From: UBA6019 sp035535055
GTDB lineage: Bacteria; Chloroflexota; Dormibacteria; Dormibacterales; Dormibacteraceae
Reading direction: 5' to 3'
Length of the DNA stretch: 43,895 bases
NCBI GenBank assembly: GCA_035535055.1
Contig: DATLQT010000014.1
Location: 1-43,895, forward strand
How positions within the stretch are numbered: position 1 is the first letter of the stretch; each line of letters opens with the position of its first letter. The translations under genes and the position numbers were made by a program. The notes beneath the pieces are model-generated. The model did no database searches and was not told the DNA's origin. It saw only the letters and a list, made by a program, of their open reading frames with translations. Below, one piece after another: positions 25,683 through 35,624 of this stretch.

Positions 25683-26785
25683 GATTCGCTCCCCGCACCC
25701 GCTACCGGCGCGAGCTGGACCCACGAGCCGGGCCGAGCGACGAGCGCGATGCCGCCTGGTCGCGACCGAAGACCGGATACGCGCACCTGCTCGCCGGGAT
25801 GGAGATCCGTGGCCGCATCGAGGCGACGGGGGTCGAGGCCGGTGATGGTGACTGCGCCGAGGCGGGTCCCGCCGGTCGCATCCAGCTCCACGGCCACTGA
25901 GCCGACCTGGGCCTGCTGAACGCGCTTGATGGTGCCCTCCAGCACCTCGAGCTGGTCGAGTTCCTTCGTGCCTCCCGCAGCCCAGATCGCCGGGCAGCGC
26001 AGGATGTGCGGGCAGTAGCCGCAGGCGCTGTCGGATGGTTGCGCGAGCCGCGACGTCTCGCCTGCGTCCACGGCCGAGTTGAACGCCTCCAGAGCAGCAG
26101 TAACGACCTCGCAGGCTTGCTCGATCGCCCCTTCGGCCAGCTCCACAGTGAGCCGAGCGCGCCCCATCGGCCGGATCTCGGCTCCATCTACGGGGACGCC
26201 AAGCTGGCGGACCATGGCGGCGTACATGAGAACCTGCAGCCCGTAGCGCCCAAGGGGCTGAACATCCTCAGGGCCGACCGCACCGGACTTGAACTCGACG
26301 ATGCGTGCACCGTCGGCGGAGCGCACGACGAGATCAGGTGATCCTCGCATCGGAGGGATGCTCGACGTGAGGGGCCGCTCGACCCAGCGCTCGACGTCGG
26401 GCGAGCCGGATATCTCCGCCGCCAGCCACCCCGCCTCGATGACGAGGCGCTCCTCGGTCGTCGCGTACCCGGGCCACGACGGGGCCAAGCCGAAGTAGCT
26501 CTCGACAAAAGATCTGGCCGCGGCCTGCTCTTCGACGGTCACCTCGTCACGCCATCGCTGCCGGACCGCCACCTCCAGATCGGACGAGCCGAGCCCCGTG
26601 CACCCACCAGCAGAGACCCATCCGAGGACCCGGTGTGCTGCGCCTCCGAGACGGGCCGAAGGGTTCGACAGCCACCCACCGACGTGGCGTTGGTGGGTCC
26701 GGCTCAGGTGCACAGCCAGCCCGCATCGGCGGATCGCCGCCATCAGGGTGGGGCTCACCTCGGTGAGCCGCTCTGTGTCAGGCAT
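25679..26785 (-). CDS. RecB/Cas4-like PD-(D/E)XK nuclease with Fe-S cysteines
   Basis: This encodes 368 residues. The nuclease core is GSPDLVVRSADGARIVEFKSG: Asp, then E-x-K (EFK) in the right spacing, with an upstream EERLVIEAGW region. A cysteine cluster CGYCPHILRCPAIW lies about residue 255 and matches the Fe-S type of Cas4/AddB-like nucleases. The C-terminal 80 residues are beta-rich and OB-like (VRVSGLRSRPGGIALV). It overlaps druE by 8 bases and vsr by 4. It is an extra gene in a Druantia-type operon, probably the nuclease or end-processing partner of the DruE helicase. Confidence 0.85.
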   Translation of the reverse strand: MPDTERLTEVSPTLMAAIRRCGLAVHLSRTHQRHVGGWLSNPSARLGGAAHRVLGWVSAGGCTGLGSSDLEVAVRQRWRDEVTVEEQAAARSFVESYFGLAPSWPGYATTEERLVIEAGWLAAEISGSPDVERWVERPLTSSIPPMRGSPDLVVRSADGARIVEFKSGAVGPEDVQPLGRYGLQVLMYAAMVRQLGVPVDGAEIRPMGRARLTVELAEGAIEQACEVVTAALEAFNSAVDAGETSRLAQPSDSACGYCPHILRCPAIWAAGGTKELDQLEVLEGTIKRVQQAQVGSVAVELDATGGTRLGAVTITGLDPRRLDAATDLHPGEQVRVSGLRSRPGGIALVARPGSWVQLAPVAGAGSES

Positions 26786-29700
26786 CGCCGATGGAGTCCA
26801 GAGCGATCAGGGCCTGGCCCGGCGTGCGGATGAGATTGAACCATGAGCAGAAGCGGACATCGGCTTGCGCCGCCTCGGCGTGGGCCACGACGCGGGCCAG
26901 GGTCGGGCCCCGACGCGCCTCGCTCGTCGCTTCGAGGGGGTGGACGACAACGCAGACCCGGTTGTCCCGGTCGCTGCGAAGGACGGGCCGCTCGGCGAGC
27001 AGGTCGTCGCGCCAGTGCGGCACTCCCGCAGCGAACGCTCGCGCGGCCTGCTCGGCATGCTCAGACCAGCGGAGCGGAGCGAAGGCTCGGCCGAGAAGCA
27101 GCTCCGCCAGGTCGCACGCCAGGCGCCAGTCGAGGAGCGGGTGCAGCCTGCTGTTGGACCAGTCCTGCAAGCAGGCGTAGCACGACCCTCGGCACGGCTG
27201 GCCGTCGGGTCCGACGTGCTGGCCGTACGCGGCGGTGCGCTCCTCGACTGCGTCCACCAGCTCCTGTAGGCGACGTTCGCTCGCCTTGAAGTAGCGGGCG
27301 TAGCCGGCGCCGTTGAGCAGCGTGTCGGTGAGGTAGATCTCGCCGCTGATGCCCATCGGCGTCGGGAGCGGGCTGAAGCCCGCGGTCAGCTCCTCGGGCG
27401 CGGCCTCCAACACCCGCCAGGCCGCCTCCCGGAAGAGGTAGGCCGCGGAGAGCCATGCTGATCGGGCTTCGATCCTTCCGGGGTACAGGTCGACCTCGGG
27501 CGGCAGGTCGATGGGGCTGAGGAGCAGGGCGTCGGTCACCTTGCGGCTGCCGATGGCGGCCGACTCGAACTGCTGGTCGAGTGGAGGCACCCACGGCGTT
27601 GGGGAGTAGCCCTGGGCGGTGTCGAAAGCTCCTTGGACCAGCAGCCCCTCCCAGTCCCTACGTCCCGGCGGGACGGTGCCGCGGAATGCGAATCCGGCGC
27701 CTTCGCTGCCGGTGTTGGCGGCAATGAGCTGGACCTTGCCGCCGCGCGTGGCGAGGTTGCCGGCGGTGGGCCCCGGGGTCGGTGCCGCGCTCTCGTCGAA
27801 GGTCATGCGTGCCAGGCCGGAGCCGGAGATCCAGGGGTCGTTGCCGTCGTAGTCCGGGGCCCACCCGTAGATGGTGCGGTAGCCGAGGGGCTCGGCCATC
27901 TCGGTCACCACGTAGCGGTCCTCGCCGCACTCGGGGCAGATGATGTCGTCGTCGGAGGGGCTGAGGGTGGTGTACCAGCAGGCGAGGCACGTGCCGAGCC
28001 GGCTGCGGTCGCCGAGCGGGTCAGCCACTGGCTGGGGGCGCCCGCCTGCGCCGACCTCGTACTCCACGACCCCGACGGGGATGTGGCGTCGCCCGTCCCG
28101 GATGATGCTGCCGCCAGGGGCGAACTCGCCGATCGCGATCTCCGAGTCGCGGTCGATCGTCAGGTCGTCGACGTCACCAAGGTCTCGTGGCTTGTCAAGG
28201 TAAAGGTAGCGCTGCCTGGTGGGCATGCCGTACATCGGCAGGAGCCCGTGCTCGGCGAGCTGCTGGGAGAGATCGCGGTGGCCGAGCGCAACGGCGGCGA
28301 CGTTGCCGACGTCTTGGAGCAGCTGTCCGTCGAGGATGTAGCGGAGTATTCCGTCTGGGTCCTCGACGCTCGTCTCGCGAAGGATTGAGGCGACGATCTC
28401 GGTGATGAGGTCGTGGTTGGTGTCGATCCATTGCCCGATCGCCTGGCTCGTGTCGGCCCAGGAGGAGCAGCTGCCGAACGCCCCGTGGCTGCTGTAGCCG
28501 CCATCGAATTGCGGATTGTCTGCCCGGTAGGCGAAGAACGCTTCGGCGAGCACGTCGAGCGCGACGACTCGCTGCGCGATGTCGGTGTTGCGAGTGTCGA
28601 TGTAGGGGGCGCGGGGTGGGTCGCCGGTGATGAGCTCGGGGTGCGTGAAGTAGTGCTGGTCGTGGGTTCGGGTGCCGCGGCAGACGGTGAAGGCGATGGA
28701 GAGCGGCGAGCGGCGACGTCCGGCGCGGCCTACGCGCTGCTGGTAGTTGAAGCGCTGGGGCGGCATGTTGGCGAGGGCGACGGCGTTGAGCGACCCGATG
28801 TCGACGCCTGCCTCCATCGTGGTCGTGACGCTGAGGACATCGATTCCCTCGGTCCGCTCGATCTTCTCGTACAGCTCTGGGGAGTCGACGGCCGATGCGT
28901 GGATGCCCCGGAAGCGGGCTTGGCGATCGGCGCCCTCGGCTGCGCCGATCTGCCCGGTGAGCTCGGCTGCGTTGAGGCGGAACACACGCTCGTTGGCGGT
29001 CGCTAGGTGTCGGTAGTAGTCGGTCTCGAAGAACTCGGAGTCGTCGGGGCGGAATGGCTCCGGGGCTCGCAGCGGCGCAAAGCAGGCGGTGCAGATGCCG
29101 GCGGAGGGGTGTAGGTGGACGCGGAGGCATCGGCTGCACGGCCAGATCCACAGCTCGCCCTCGCCGGCATACCCGGTCGCGAGCCAAGGCGCTGATGGCT
29201 GCGGAAGCGGAGACGGACGCAGCAGGCGCACCTGATGGGGGTGGAAGAGCCAGTCGCTGGTCGGCGTGCCGACCGCGTTCGCGACGTCTTGGATCAGGTC
29301 GTCGAGCACGAGGCCGCGGGCGTCGGCGATGGTCTTGAGGAAGGACCGCAGATGCGCGCCGGGCGAGGTCGATGGGTCTCGCTCGGCCTCGGGGAAGCGC
29401 AGGCGAAGGCACAAGATGCGCAGCGCGGAGTGGGCGACCTCGGCGAAGATGTCCTGGTCGAGCCCCGAGAGCTGCGCGGGTGGGAGGTCGGCGCGAAGCG
29501 GCGCGACCATGGCGAGGACCAGGGACTCAATGTCGCGACCCACCCCGCTGAACAGGTTCGAGAGCACCGCGGCGGTGAGGGTGCCTCGGATGAGGGTGCG
29601 GAAGTCGTTGAGGTTCTCGGGAACCGGCGCTCGCCGCGTCATTCGGGTCCCGTCCGAGGAGTACAGCTCGTGCCAGTGGCGGCCGTCAGCCGCCTCAAAC

Positions 29701-32306
29701 AGCGAGGGTCCGGGGCCGCCGGGGTTGAGCCCGAGGGTGGCGAGACCGAGCTCTACCCGGTCGATGAGCTGCTCGACCGTAGGGGCTTCGAGCTCCCACT
29801 GGCCGGCGTGGATGAGCGCCTTGTCGGCGTCGGTCCGGAGGTGCTGGGGACGTGCGAGGGCGTCGGCGAGGGCCGGCATCTGCTCGCGCAGCTGCCCGTA
29901 GGCGACGACCGCCTCCTCCGACGTGTCCCCCGCTACGGCTCGCTCGGCCATTGCGAGGTCGGCGCGCTCGTCAAGGGCTGCAACGAGCTCCGCTCGCAGG
30001 ATGTCTTGGAAGTGGTTCCGGGCGAGATCCGGGCCGATGCGCGCCGCGTCCTGCCGGCTGTCGCTGAAGACAACCAGTCGGCGCTGGTCGGCGGGGAGCT
30101 GGCTGAGCACGGCGCCGGAGAGGATCTGGGTGACGCGTGAGAAGCCAAGGCCCATGGTCCGGATCGGCGAGCGTTTGCCGGCGGGGTCTGTCGGCGGCAG
30201 GCGGCGACGGTTTCGGTAGGGGAAGCGGACCTCGTCGCAGCCCGGGCAGTGCAGAGGGAGCCCCTGGACCCGCTCGAGGGTGGCGGGGTCGCCGCCGGTG
30301 ATGTCGAGGGCCCAGCCGGTGCTGCCTTGGGGGAGCCGCCGGATCATGCCGGTCTGTGGGGTCAGGTCCGCCCGCTTGAAGGCGAAGGTGAGGCCGCCCC
30401 ACGTGCGGTCGCGGCGCACCGGCTGTCGGGCAGCCGGGGGCTTCGGCCAGTAGACGACGTAGTTGACGGCCGTTCGTTCGGTGACCACCCGGTCGGGCAG
30501 GCGCTCCAGGTCGGCGAGGAACGGTACGAGGAAGTCCCGGCCACCTTGGGACTCTGCTGGTCGATAGCCGCCGAGGAGCACCTCGCCGCAGCTTTGGCAG
30601 TAGAGAAGCTCAAGGACGCGTCCGCCGCACCCGCAGGTGATCTCGGGTTGGTTGTAGATGCGCCCGACCGTCCGGCCTGCCGAGCGGTGCTCGGGCGACA
30701 CCTGGTCGCAGTCTGGGTTTGAGCACGCCCACAGGCCCGGCAGCACGTTGAAGAGAAGGTGCAGTCGGAGGCGCACCTGGTCCCCTTCGGCGCGCTCAAG
30801 AAGCGCGTAGAGGTCGTGCGCCCGCTGGCGCCGCTCGTCGGCGGAGAGGTCGGGGAACAGGCCCTCCTCCAAAAGCCAGAGAGGAAGGGCGCGCGGTCGC
30901 CCGTCGGCCACCGGCACCTCGCGGAGGGTCGCGTCGAATCGCTCGGCGATTGACCGGATGGAATCCGTCACATCGCCTCGCCGGACGGTCTCGCTGGCGT
31001 CGGTCGAGGAGCGGGCGGACGTCACCTCGCCCTCGGTGAGCTGCAGCTCCTCTCGGGCCCCTCTCGTCGCGATCGGCGCAGCGTCGACCCGGCGGAATGG
31101 TTGCTCCGAGGCGAAGAACGCTCGGAGGTAGTCATCGCCCTCGTCTCCGAGCGATGCCGTCGGTGCGATCACCCGCAGCTTGTCGGGGTGTTGGTGCAGC
31201 CCGAGCTTTCGCAGTAGCCGCCGGATGAGGTAGGCGACCTCGGTTCCCGGGGTTCCTCGGTACATGTGCAGCTCGTCGATGACGAGCGTGAAGACGCTCG
31301 ACGGCTGGGCCAGCCACTCCTCGGTCCTCGCCCATATCTCGGACTCCTCGTCTCGGCCGAGCATGATGCTCAGCATCGAGAAGTTCGTGATGAGGATGTC
31401 CGGCGGCGCGTCCTGCATGTCCCAGCGGCTCCGCATCTCCGCCGACCCTGAGGCGTCGACCCTCGGGATGACGAATCGGGCGTCACGGTCCACCCGGCCG
31501 TCGGCGTCGGAGGCGAGCAGCCGCTCCACGGCGAGCCATTCCCGTTCGGCCCGACGCAGCTGCTCGCGCAGCGCTTGCCGTTTGTAGGGCTTCTCGTCCT
31601 TCTTGCCTGCCACCGGGGTACGTCCCGTGTACTGGCCGAAGTAGAAGCGGTTCCCGCCGAGGTGCCGGTCGAACCACGAGCGGGCCGTGTCACCGTCGAG
31701 GTAGCGCCTCAAGCGGACGAGTTGGTCCTCGACCAGCGCGTTCATGGGGAACAGGACGAGGGCCCGCACCGCTGCGGGGCGGTGGCCGGCGGGGTTTCGC
31801 TGAGGGATGCGTCGCGGCCCGTGAGCCCACCACCTGCCACCCTCCGCGTCCTGGGGGCGCGCCGCCCACCCCTGGGCCTCGGCAGCGAGCCGACTCAGGA
31901 TGGGGAGCAGGAAGGCTTCGGTCTTTCCCGAGCCCGTTCCTGAGGTGAGCGCGACGTGCTCGTTGCGGCCGAAGGATGCGGCCAGAGCCTCCTCTTGGTG
32001 GGCGAAGAGGCGTCGAGGGCGTGGCACGCCGTCGAGCATCACCTCCTCGATCAGCTCAGCGAGGATTGGCGGCGCCCCGGCCAGCTCAAGCGAGCCCGCT
32101 GGAGTGCGGACCGTGCCGTCGTGATCACCTGCCAGCGGGTATTGGGGGAGCAGCTCGATGAACGGCTCTCCGAAAACGATGCCTTGGCGGCGCAGCAGCG
32201 CCGCCCGCTCCGCCATGAGCCCACGATCGGCGAGGCGGTACGCGGTGTCGTAGTAGCGCAGAAGCTCGTCGCGGATCCCGGAGATGATCGCGTCTGGCGT
32301 GGGCAT
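26778..32306 (-). CDS. druE: DruE-like giant DEAD/DEAH helicase with DUF1998
   Basis: This encodes 1842 residues, the size class of DruE, the hallmark of Druantia systems. Helicase motifs are SGTGSGKTEAF (Walker A, about residue 125), IDELHMYRG (motif II, DELH, about 340), TTTMEAGVDIGSLNAVALAN and QRVGRAGRR (motifs V and VI, about 1140-1180). Zinc-binding CxxC pairs occur (CSNPDCD, CGCGG, CSRC, CPECGED). The C-terminus has the DUF1998 pattern CRGSCYACLQDWSNSRLHPLL. It acts as an ATP-driven translocase or helicase on invading DNA (family knowledge; mechanism not established by sequence). ATG 32306 overlaps the druG stop (TGATG). A shorter DISARM DrmB (DUF1998) is a different size and lacks this order of domains. 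Confidence 0.88.
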   Translation of the reverse strand: MPTPDAIISGIRDELLRYYDTAYRLADRGLMAERAALLRRQGIVFGEPFIELLPQYPLAGDHDGTVRTPAGSLELAGAPPILAELIEEVMLDGVPRPRRLFAHQEEALAASFGRNEHVALTSGTGSGKTEAFLLPILSRLAAEAQGWAARPQDAEGGRWWAHGPRRIPQRNPAGHRPAAVRALVLFPMNALVEDQLVRLRRYLDGDTARSWFDRHLGGNRFYFGQYTGRTPVAGKKDEKPYKRQALREQLRRAEREWLAVERLLASDADGRVDRDARFVIPRVDASGSAEMRSRWDMQDAPPDILITNFSMLSIMLGRDEESEIWARTEEWLAQPSSVFTLVIDELHMYRGTPGTEVAYLIRRLLRKLGLHQHPDKLRVIAPTASLGDEGDDYLRAFFASEQPFRRVDAAPIATRGAREELQLTEGEVTSARSSTDASETVRRGDVTDSIRSIAERFDATLREVPVADGRPRALPLWLLEEGLFPDLSADERRQRAHDLYALLERAEGDQVRLRLHLLFNVLPGLWACSNPDCDQVSPEHRSAGRTVGRIYNQPEITCGCGGRVLELLYCQSCGEVLLGGYRPAESQGGRDFLVPFLADLERLPDRVVTERTAVNYVVYWPKPPAARQPVRRDRTWGGLTFAFKRADLTPQTGMIRRLPQGSTGWALDITGGDPATLERVQGLPLHCPGCDEVRFPYRNRRRLPPTDPAGKRSPIRTMGLGFSRVTQILSGAVLSQLPADQRRLVVFSDSRQDAARIGPDLARNHFQDILRAELVAALDERADLAMAERAVAGDTSEEAVVAYGQLREQMPALADALARPQHLRTDADKALIHAGQWELEAPTVEQLIDRVELGLATLGLNPGGPGPSLFEAADGRHWHELYSSDGTRMTRRAPVPENLNDFRTLIRGTLTAAVLSNLFSGVGRDIESLVLAMVAPLRADLPPAQLSGLDQDIFAEVAHSALRILCLRLRFPEAERDPSTSPGAHLRSFLKTIADARGLVLDDLIQDVANAVGTPTSDWLFHPHQVRLLRPSPLPQPSAPWLATGYAGEGELWIWPCSRCLRVHLHPSAGICTACFAPLRAPEPFRPDDSEFFETDYYRHLATANERVFRLNAAELTGQIGAAEGADRQARFRGIHASAVDSPELYEKIERTEGIDVLSVTTTMEAGVDIGSLNAVALANMPPQRFNYQQRVGRAGRRRSPLSIAFTVCRGTRTHDQHYFTHPELITGDPPRAPYIDTRNTDIAQRVVALDVLAEAFFAYRADNPQFDGGYSSHGAFGSCSSWADTSQAIGQWIDTNHDLITEIVASILRETSVEDPDGILRYILDGQLLQDVGNVAAVALGHRDLSQQLAEHGLLPMYGMPTRQRYLYLDKPRDLGDVDDLTIDRDSEIAIGEFAPGGSIIRDGRRHIPVGVVEYEVGAGGRPQPVADPLGDRSRLGTCLACWYTTLSPSDDDIICPECGEDRYVVTEMAEPLGYRTIYGWAPDYDGNDPWISGSGLARMTFDESAAPTPGPTAGNLATRGGKVQLIAANTGSEGAGFAFRGTVPPGRRDWEGLLVQGAFDTAQGYSPTPWVPPLDQQFESAAIGSRKVTDALLLSPIDLPPEVDLYPGRIEARSAWLSAAYLFREAAWRVLEAAPEELTAGFSPLPTPMGISGEIYLTDTLLNGAGYARYFKASERRLQELVDAVEERTAAYGQHVGPDGQPCRGSCYACLQDWSNSRLHPLLDWRLACDLAELLLGRAFAPLRWSEHAEQAARAFAAGVPHWRDDLLAERPVLRSDRDNRVCVVVHPLEATSEARRGPTLARVVAHAEAAQADVRFCSWFNLIRTPGQALIALDSIGDA

Positions 32307-33268
32307 CAGCTCACCTTCTCGGTCGTGGATGCGCGCTGGGTCTTGTAGCCGAGCGTCAGCCGGATTCGGTTGTAGGTGGTGCCAAGCACGCCTCGATACT
32401 CATCCAGATAGTGGCCGTCGGCACGGTCGACGTGGCGGATTGGCAGGAGCCCCGTGCACATCACCGCCGCCCTCGCCCACATGGTGGGCAGCTGCGCTCG
32501 GGCGTCGCAAAAGAGGCTTTGGCTCTCCGGCGACCACGAGAGCGGGTTCGGAGCGCCGATCGTTGAACCCCTGGCGCGGTTGATCTCTGCGTGCACTGCG
32601 ATCCAGCGGTCGACGTTGTGGAGCCCACCTTCGTCATCGACGTAGAGGTACCTGCGCAGGCCGTAGGACATCTGCTCGTAGCACCCCGGCATCCAGTTGC
32701 CGAAGCGGACCTCGCACGGCTCGAAGCGGAGCGTCGCCACGTTCAGCCGCTTGGCCTGGATGCCTGAGGACGTGTACTCGCGCGTTCCTGCCGCCACGGC
32801 CGTCTCAAGCGGGACCAGCGCGTCCTTGTATTCAAGCCTGACCGTGGTCTTCGGCTCTGCGCCGATGGCGTGGCCGGCCGTGGTGAGCGCTGCTATGGAG
32901 GACACACCAACGAACACTGCGGTGGGCGACGCTGATCCCTGCGGCACTAGCGTCAGCGCTCGGATGTCTCCAACCTCCTGCAGGCGATTGAGCAGCGACA
33001 TCGTCTTTGGGCTTCGAGCGCCGAGCAGGACCGCGTTGCCACCGGCTCCCTCCACGAAGCCGAGCACTGGTGGGGCGACCCACCAGCGTCCGCTGTGGAC
33101 CCAGTCGACCTCGATGTGACCGGACAGCTCCAGCTCGTGAAGCAGCTGCGGGGGGCGGGCCAACGGGCCGAGCACGGAGCGGCAGGCCGCTTCGAAGCTG
33201 TGGCGGCTGCCGCCGCCCTTGAGGCTGCACCACTCAAGGATCAGATCCGCTCCCTCGGTCGCGGTCAT
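32306..33268 (-). CDS. druG: DruG-like protein
   Basis: This encodes 320 residues. ATG 33268 overlaps the druF stop (ATGA); the longer frame reaching 34255 is rejected because it lies antisense-free but inside druF in another frame. There is no catalytic motif. Visible elements are an N-terminal helical segment (EGADLILEWCSLKGGG), a Trp-rich strand region (WVHSGRWWVAPPVLGF) and a polar C-terminus. Its position between druF and druE matches the Druantia type II gene order, and that is the basis of the symbol. The function of DruG is unknown in general. Confidence 0.7.
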   Translation of the reverse strand: MTATEGADLILEWCSLKGGGSRHSFEAACRSVLGPLARPPQLLHELELSGHIEVDWVHSGRWWVAPPVLGFVEGAGGNAVLLGARSPKTMSLLNRLQEVGDIRALTLVPQGSASPTAVFVGVSSIAALTTAGHAIGAEPKTTVRLEYKDALVPLETAVAAGTREYTSSGIQAKRLNVATLRFEPCEVRFGNWMPGCYEQMSYGLRRYLYVDDEGGLHNVDRWIAVHAEINRARGSTIGAPNPLSWSPESQSLFCDARAQLPTMWARAAVMCTGLLPIRHVDRADGHYLDEYRGVLGTTYNRIRLTLGYKTQRASTTEKVS

Positions 33269-35325
33269 GGCGTCGCCTTGACGGATCGCGCGTACTCGGC
33301 CCAGTCTTGGCTCGCTGCGACGGAGTCGTCGGGATGTCCGTCCCGCAAGACCGTTGGCGCGGTGCCGATCTCGGAGACGACGTCGAGGGCGAGAGATGAG
33401 CCGGCGGCTGTCTCCTCTGCTTCTTGCCCCGGATCGGTCACTCGCTGGACCCGGGTCACCGACCAGGCCGAGGCTGGGTGCTCTTGCACGGCCATCCAGC
33501 GGATCGGATGGATGGGACGGCGACCGCCCGAGTACGAGGAGCCTTGCGCTGGCTCGAACACGAGCTGGGGCAGCCCGGCATCCACCGCCCATGCCCCCAT
33601 GTGCGCTGAGCACTCGGCCGCGTGGCCGGGCAGGCCGAGGGCCACCATGCGGGCGCCGATCGGCGCCAGCACCGCGGGATCGTAAGCCGCTGTCGGTCGG
33701 CGAGCCGCGCCAATGAACACGGGCTCTCCTTCGCCCCCGCCGACGGGTGCGAAGGCTCCGAGCCTGGTTCTGCCAACGCTCTCTGCAACGATTGGAAGCT
33801 CGTCGAAGGTGTGCAGCTCGAAGGTGAGTCGGTAGGGGCCCACATCGATCTGATGGTGACCCCTCCCGAGATTCAGGCTCGTCAGGTCGATGGTTGAGGC
33901 ATCCCCGAGGGCGGCATCGAGAGGGTCGCCGTCCAGGCGCAGAGGCATCTCGGTGTCGTCGCTCGGCACGATGACGGCTGGGGGTCCGCCAACGAGATAG
34001 CTCCGCCGTGCGACCTCCAGGCCGCCGACGAGTCGTGGGACGGCCTGCCAGGCCTTGCGGATCGGCAGTCCGAGCGCGTCCAGGTTGTTGCCCGACGCGA
34101 GAGGGCTCGGACCGTACAGCTGCCAGCCTTCCGGCACACCGTCGATCGACGTGAGCCCGAAGCCGTCCAGCAGTCGGCGCAAGCGAGCGGCGGCAGTGTC
34201 GGCGACGAGGAGATACACGGTCTCGCCTGCCTCGGCATCGTCTATCGAGCACCACATCGACCAGTCCCGGGCCGCGAGGGCGACGACGTCGCTTGGTCGA
34301 TAGACGAGGGTGACGTCGCTGCCTGCTACGACGCTGACGCCGTTGTCGAGAGCTGTCGCATCGACTGGGATCGGCGTTGGATAGGGCTCGCCCTCCTCGA
34401 GCGGGCCAATCATCTGCCCGTCGACCTCAAGGGTTTGGGACTCCCACAACCCCACCGAGGCCGGCGCTATGGCGGCGAACCGCAATCGGCGGTCCGCCCA
34501 GTCGTCGAGGGTGACGACGAGGCGTGCCTCGCGCTCCAGGCCACGAGCGCCGGTGGCATCGACCTCGTCGAGCAGACGATCGAGCAGCATGTATTGGAGG
34601 CTGTCGCTCGCCTCCCTTCGGGTCCCGTGGAGGATGTCCCACAATCGACCGGACACCCTTCGCTGTGCCGCCCACTGCCGGAGACGTCTCAGGAGGTCGG
34701 CGCCTGCCGTCGCCGGGTCGGTGACCTCCAGGTCGCCCGGCCCGACCTGGCCAAGGGATCGGAGGAAGGCGTCGATGTCTCTGGAGTCCTCGCGCCGCAA
34801 AAGGACCTGGGTGTAGGGATGGCCGATGACGCACCGGGGCCCGGCGTGGGGGATGCGACGCCATGAGGGCAGGCCCCGCTTCCCCTCGTTGACATCGGTC
34901 AGCCAGCTGGCGAGGTCGACCCACCACTTGTAGAGCGATTCCTCGTAGTCGACTTGGGTGAGAACGGTGGTGAGGCCCAAGGCCTCGGAGAACGGTGGGT
35001 AGAAGGCGAGGCTTCCTCGCTCGGTCTCCCTGGCAACGACCAGCACTGAAAGGGCGAGCACGGCCAGCCACGGGGGCGCCTCGTCAGGGTCGGACCGTGA
35101 GCGCCACTCGTCGCCCTGTCGACGCAGCCAGCGCAGAGACGGGGCGCCCTGCACCTCCTCTCGGATGGCTGCGATCAGGTCGTCAGCAGGGCTGTCGAGC
35201 CCCAGGGCCTGCTCAGCGTTGAGCCTGTCCAGCTCGCCATCGTCAATTCGCAGATAGACGCGCTCAAGGGGTCGACGGGAGAAGAACCAGGTCAGCAGCG
35301 TCTCATTCCACTCCCCGATCAGCAT
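33265..35325 (-). CDS. druF: DruF-like protein, first gene of the Druantia-type operon
   Basis: This encodes 686 residues. The N-terminus (MLIGEWNETLLTWFFSRR) is followed by helical and beta segments with many Trp, Tyr and Arg residues; there is no ATPase or nuclease motif. A family member is recognised mainly by size and by being followed by druG and druE. ATG 35325 has GGTAGG as a possible ribosome site. No clear promoter is visible in the 299 bases upstream. The symbol is a context call. Confidence 0.7.
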   Translation of the reverse strand: MLIGEWNETLLTWFFSRRPLERVYLRIDDGELDRLNAEQALGLDSPADDLIAAIREEVQGAPSLRWLRRQGDEWRSRSDPDEAPPWLAVLALSVLVVARETERGSLAFYPPFSEALGLTTVLTQVDYEESLYKWWVDLASWLTDVNEGKRGLPSWRRIPHAGPRCVIGHPYTQVLLRREDSRDIDAFLRSLGQVGPGDLEVTDPATAGADLLRRLRQWAAQRRVSGRLWDILHGTRREASDSLQYMLLDRLLDEVDATGARGLEREARLVVTLDDWADRRLRFAAIAPASVGLWESQTLEVDGQMIGPLEEGEPYPTPIPVDATALDNGVSVVAGSDVTLVYRPSDVVALAARDWSMWCSIDDAEAGETVYLLVADTAAARLRRLLDGFGLTSIDGVPEGWQLYGPSPLASGNNLDALGLPIRKAWQAVPRLVGGLEVARRSYLVGGPPAVIVPSDDTEMPLRLDGDPLDAALGDASTIDLTSLNLGRGHHQIDVGPYRLTFELHTFDELPIVAESVGRTRLGAFAPVGGGEGEPVFIGAARRPTAAYDPAVLAPIGARMVALGLPGHAAECSAHMGAWAVDAGLPQLVFEPAQGSSYSGGRRPIHPIRWMAVQEHPASAWSVTRVQRVTDPGQEAEETAAGSSLALDVVSEIGTAPTVLRDGHPDDSVAASQDWAEYARSVKATP

Positions 35326-35624
35326 GCCTACCGGCCCGGCAGCGTGCTGATCGTGTCTCCCATGGAGCAGATGCTAGATGCGGTGCCTTCGGCGCGCCGT
35401 GGAGCAAAGGCTCGTCAAACGGTCATGACCAGGGCGAAGTCGGGGCCCGCTCCCGTCCGGCGGGATTGCCGGGGGCCACTGCGAGTCAGTGAGATTCGAC
35501 CGGATTCTTCCACGAGGGCTGTCCTTGCCATGCTCGGCGCCCCGGGGGTCCCGGCGCGGGCCCCACGAATGCGGAGCGCGCCCGGCCGTCTGATGCTGGG
35601 CGCCGCGGTGCCGGAGCGTGCGGG
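35326..35624. other. Spacer between recombinase gene and druF
   Basis: The 299 bases hold no convincing gene; frames on both strands are short and off-composition. A druF promoter must lie here or within the recombinase 3' end. I found no clean -10/-35 pair: a TTGACG at about 35411-35416 is too far from the best -10-like words. Confidence 0.4.

Noticed and set aside
32306..34255. 649-residue version of the druG gene
   Set aside because: Its first 330 residues are an Arg-rich shadow of druF; the ATGA overlap at 33265-33268 fixes the start.
26778..35325. DISARM (DrmA/DrmB) assignment
   Set aside because: The single 1842-residue helicase with C-terminal DUF1998 and the druF/druG partners fit Druantia better; no DrmC phospholipase-like or DrmD gene is present.
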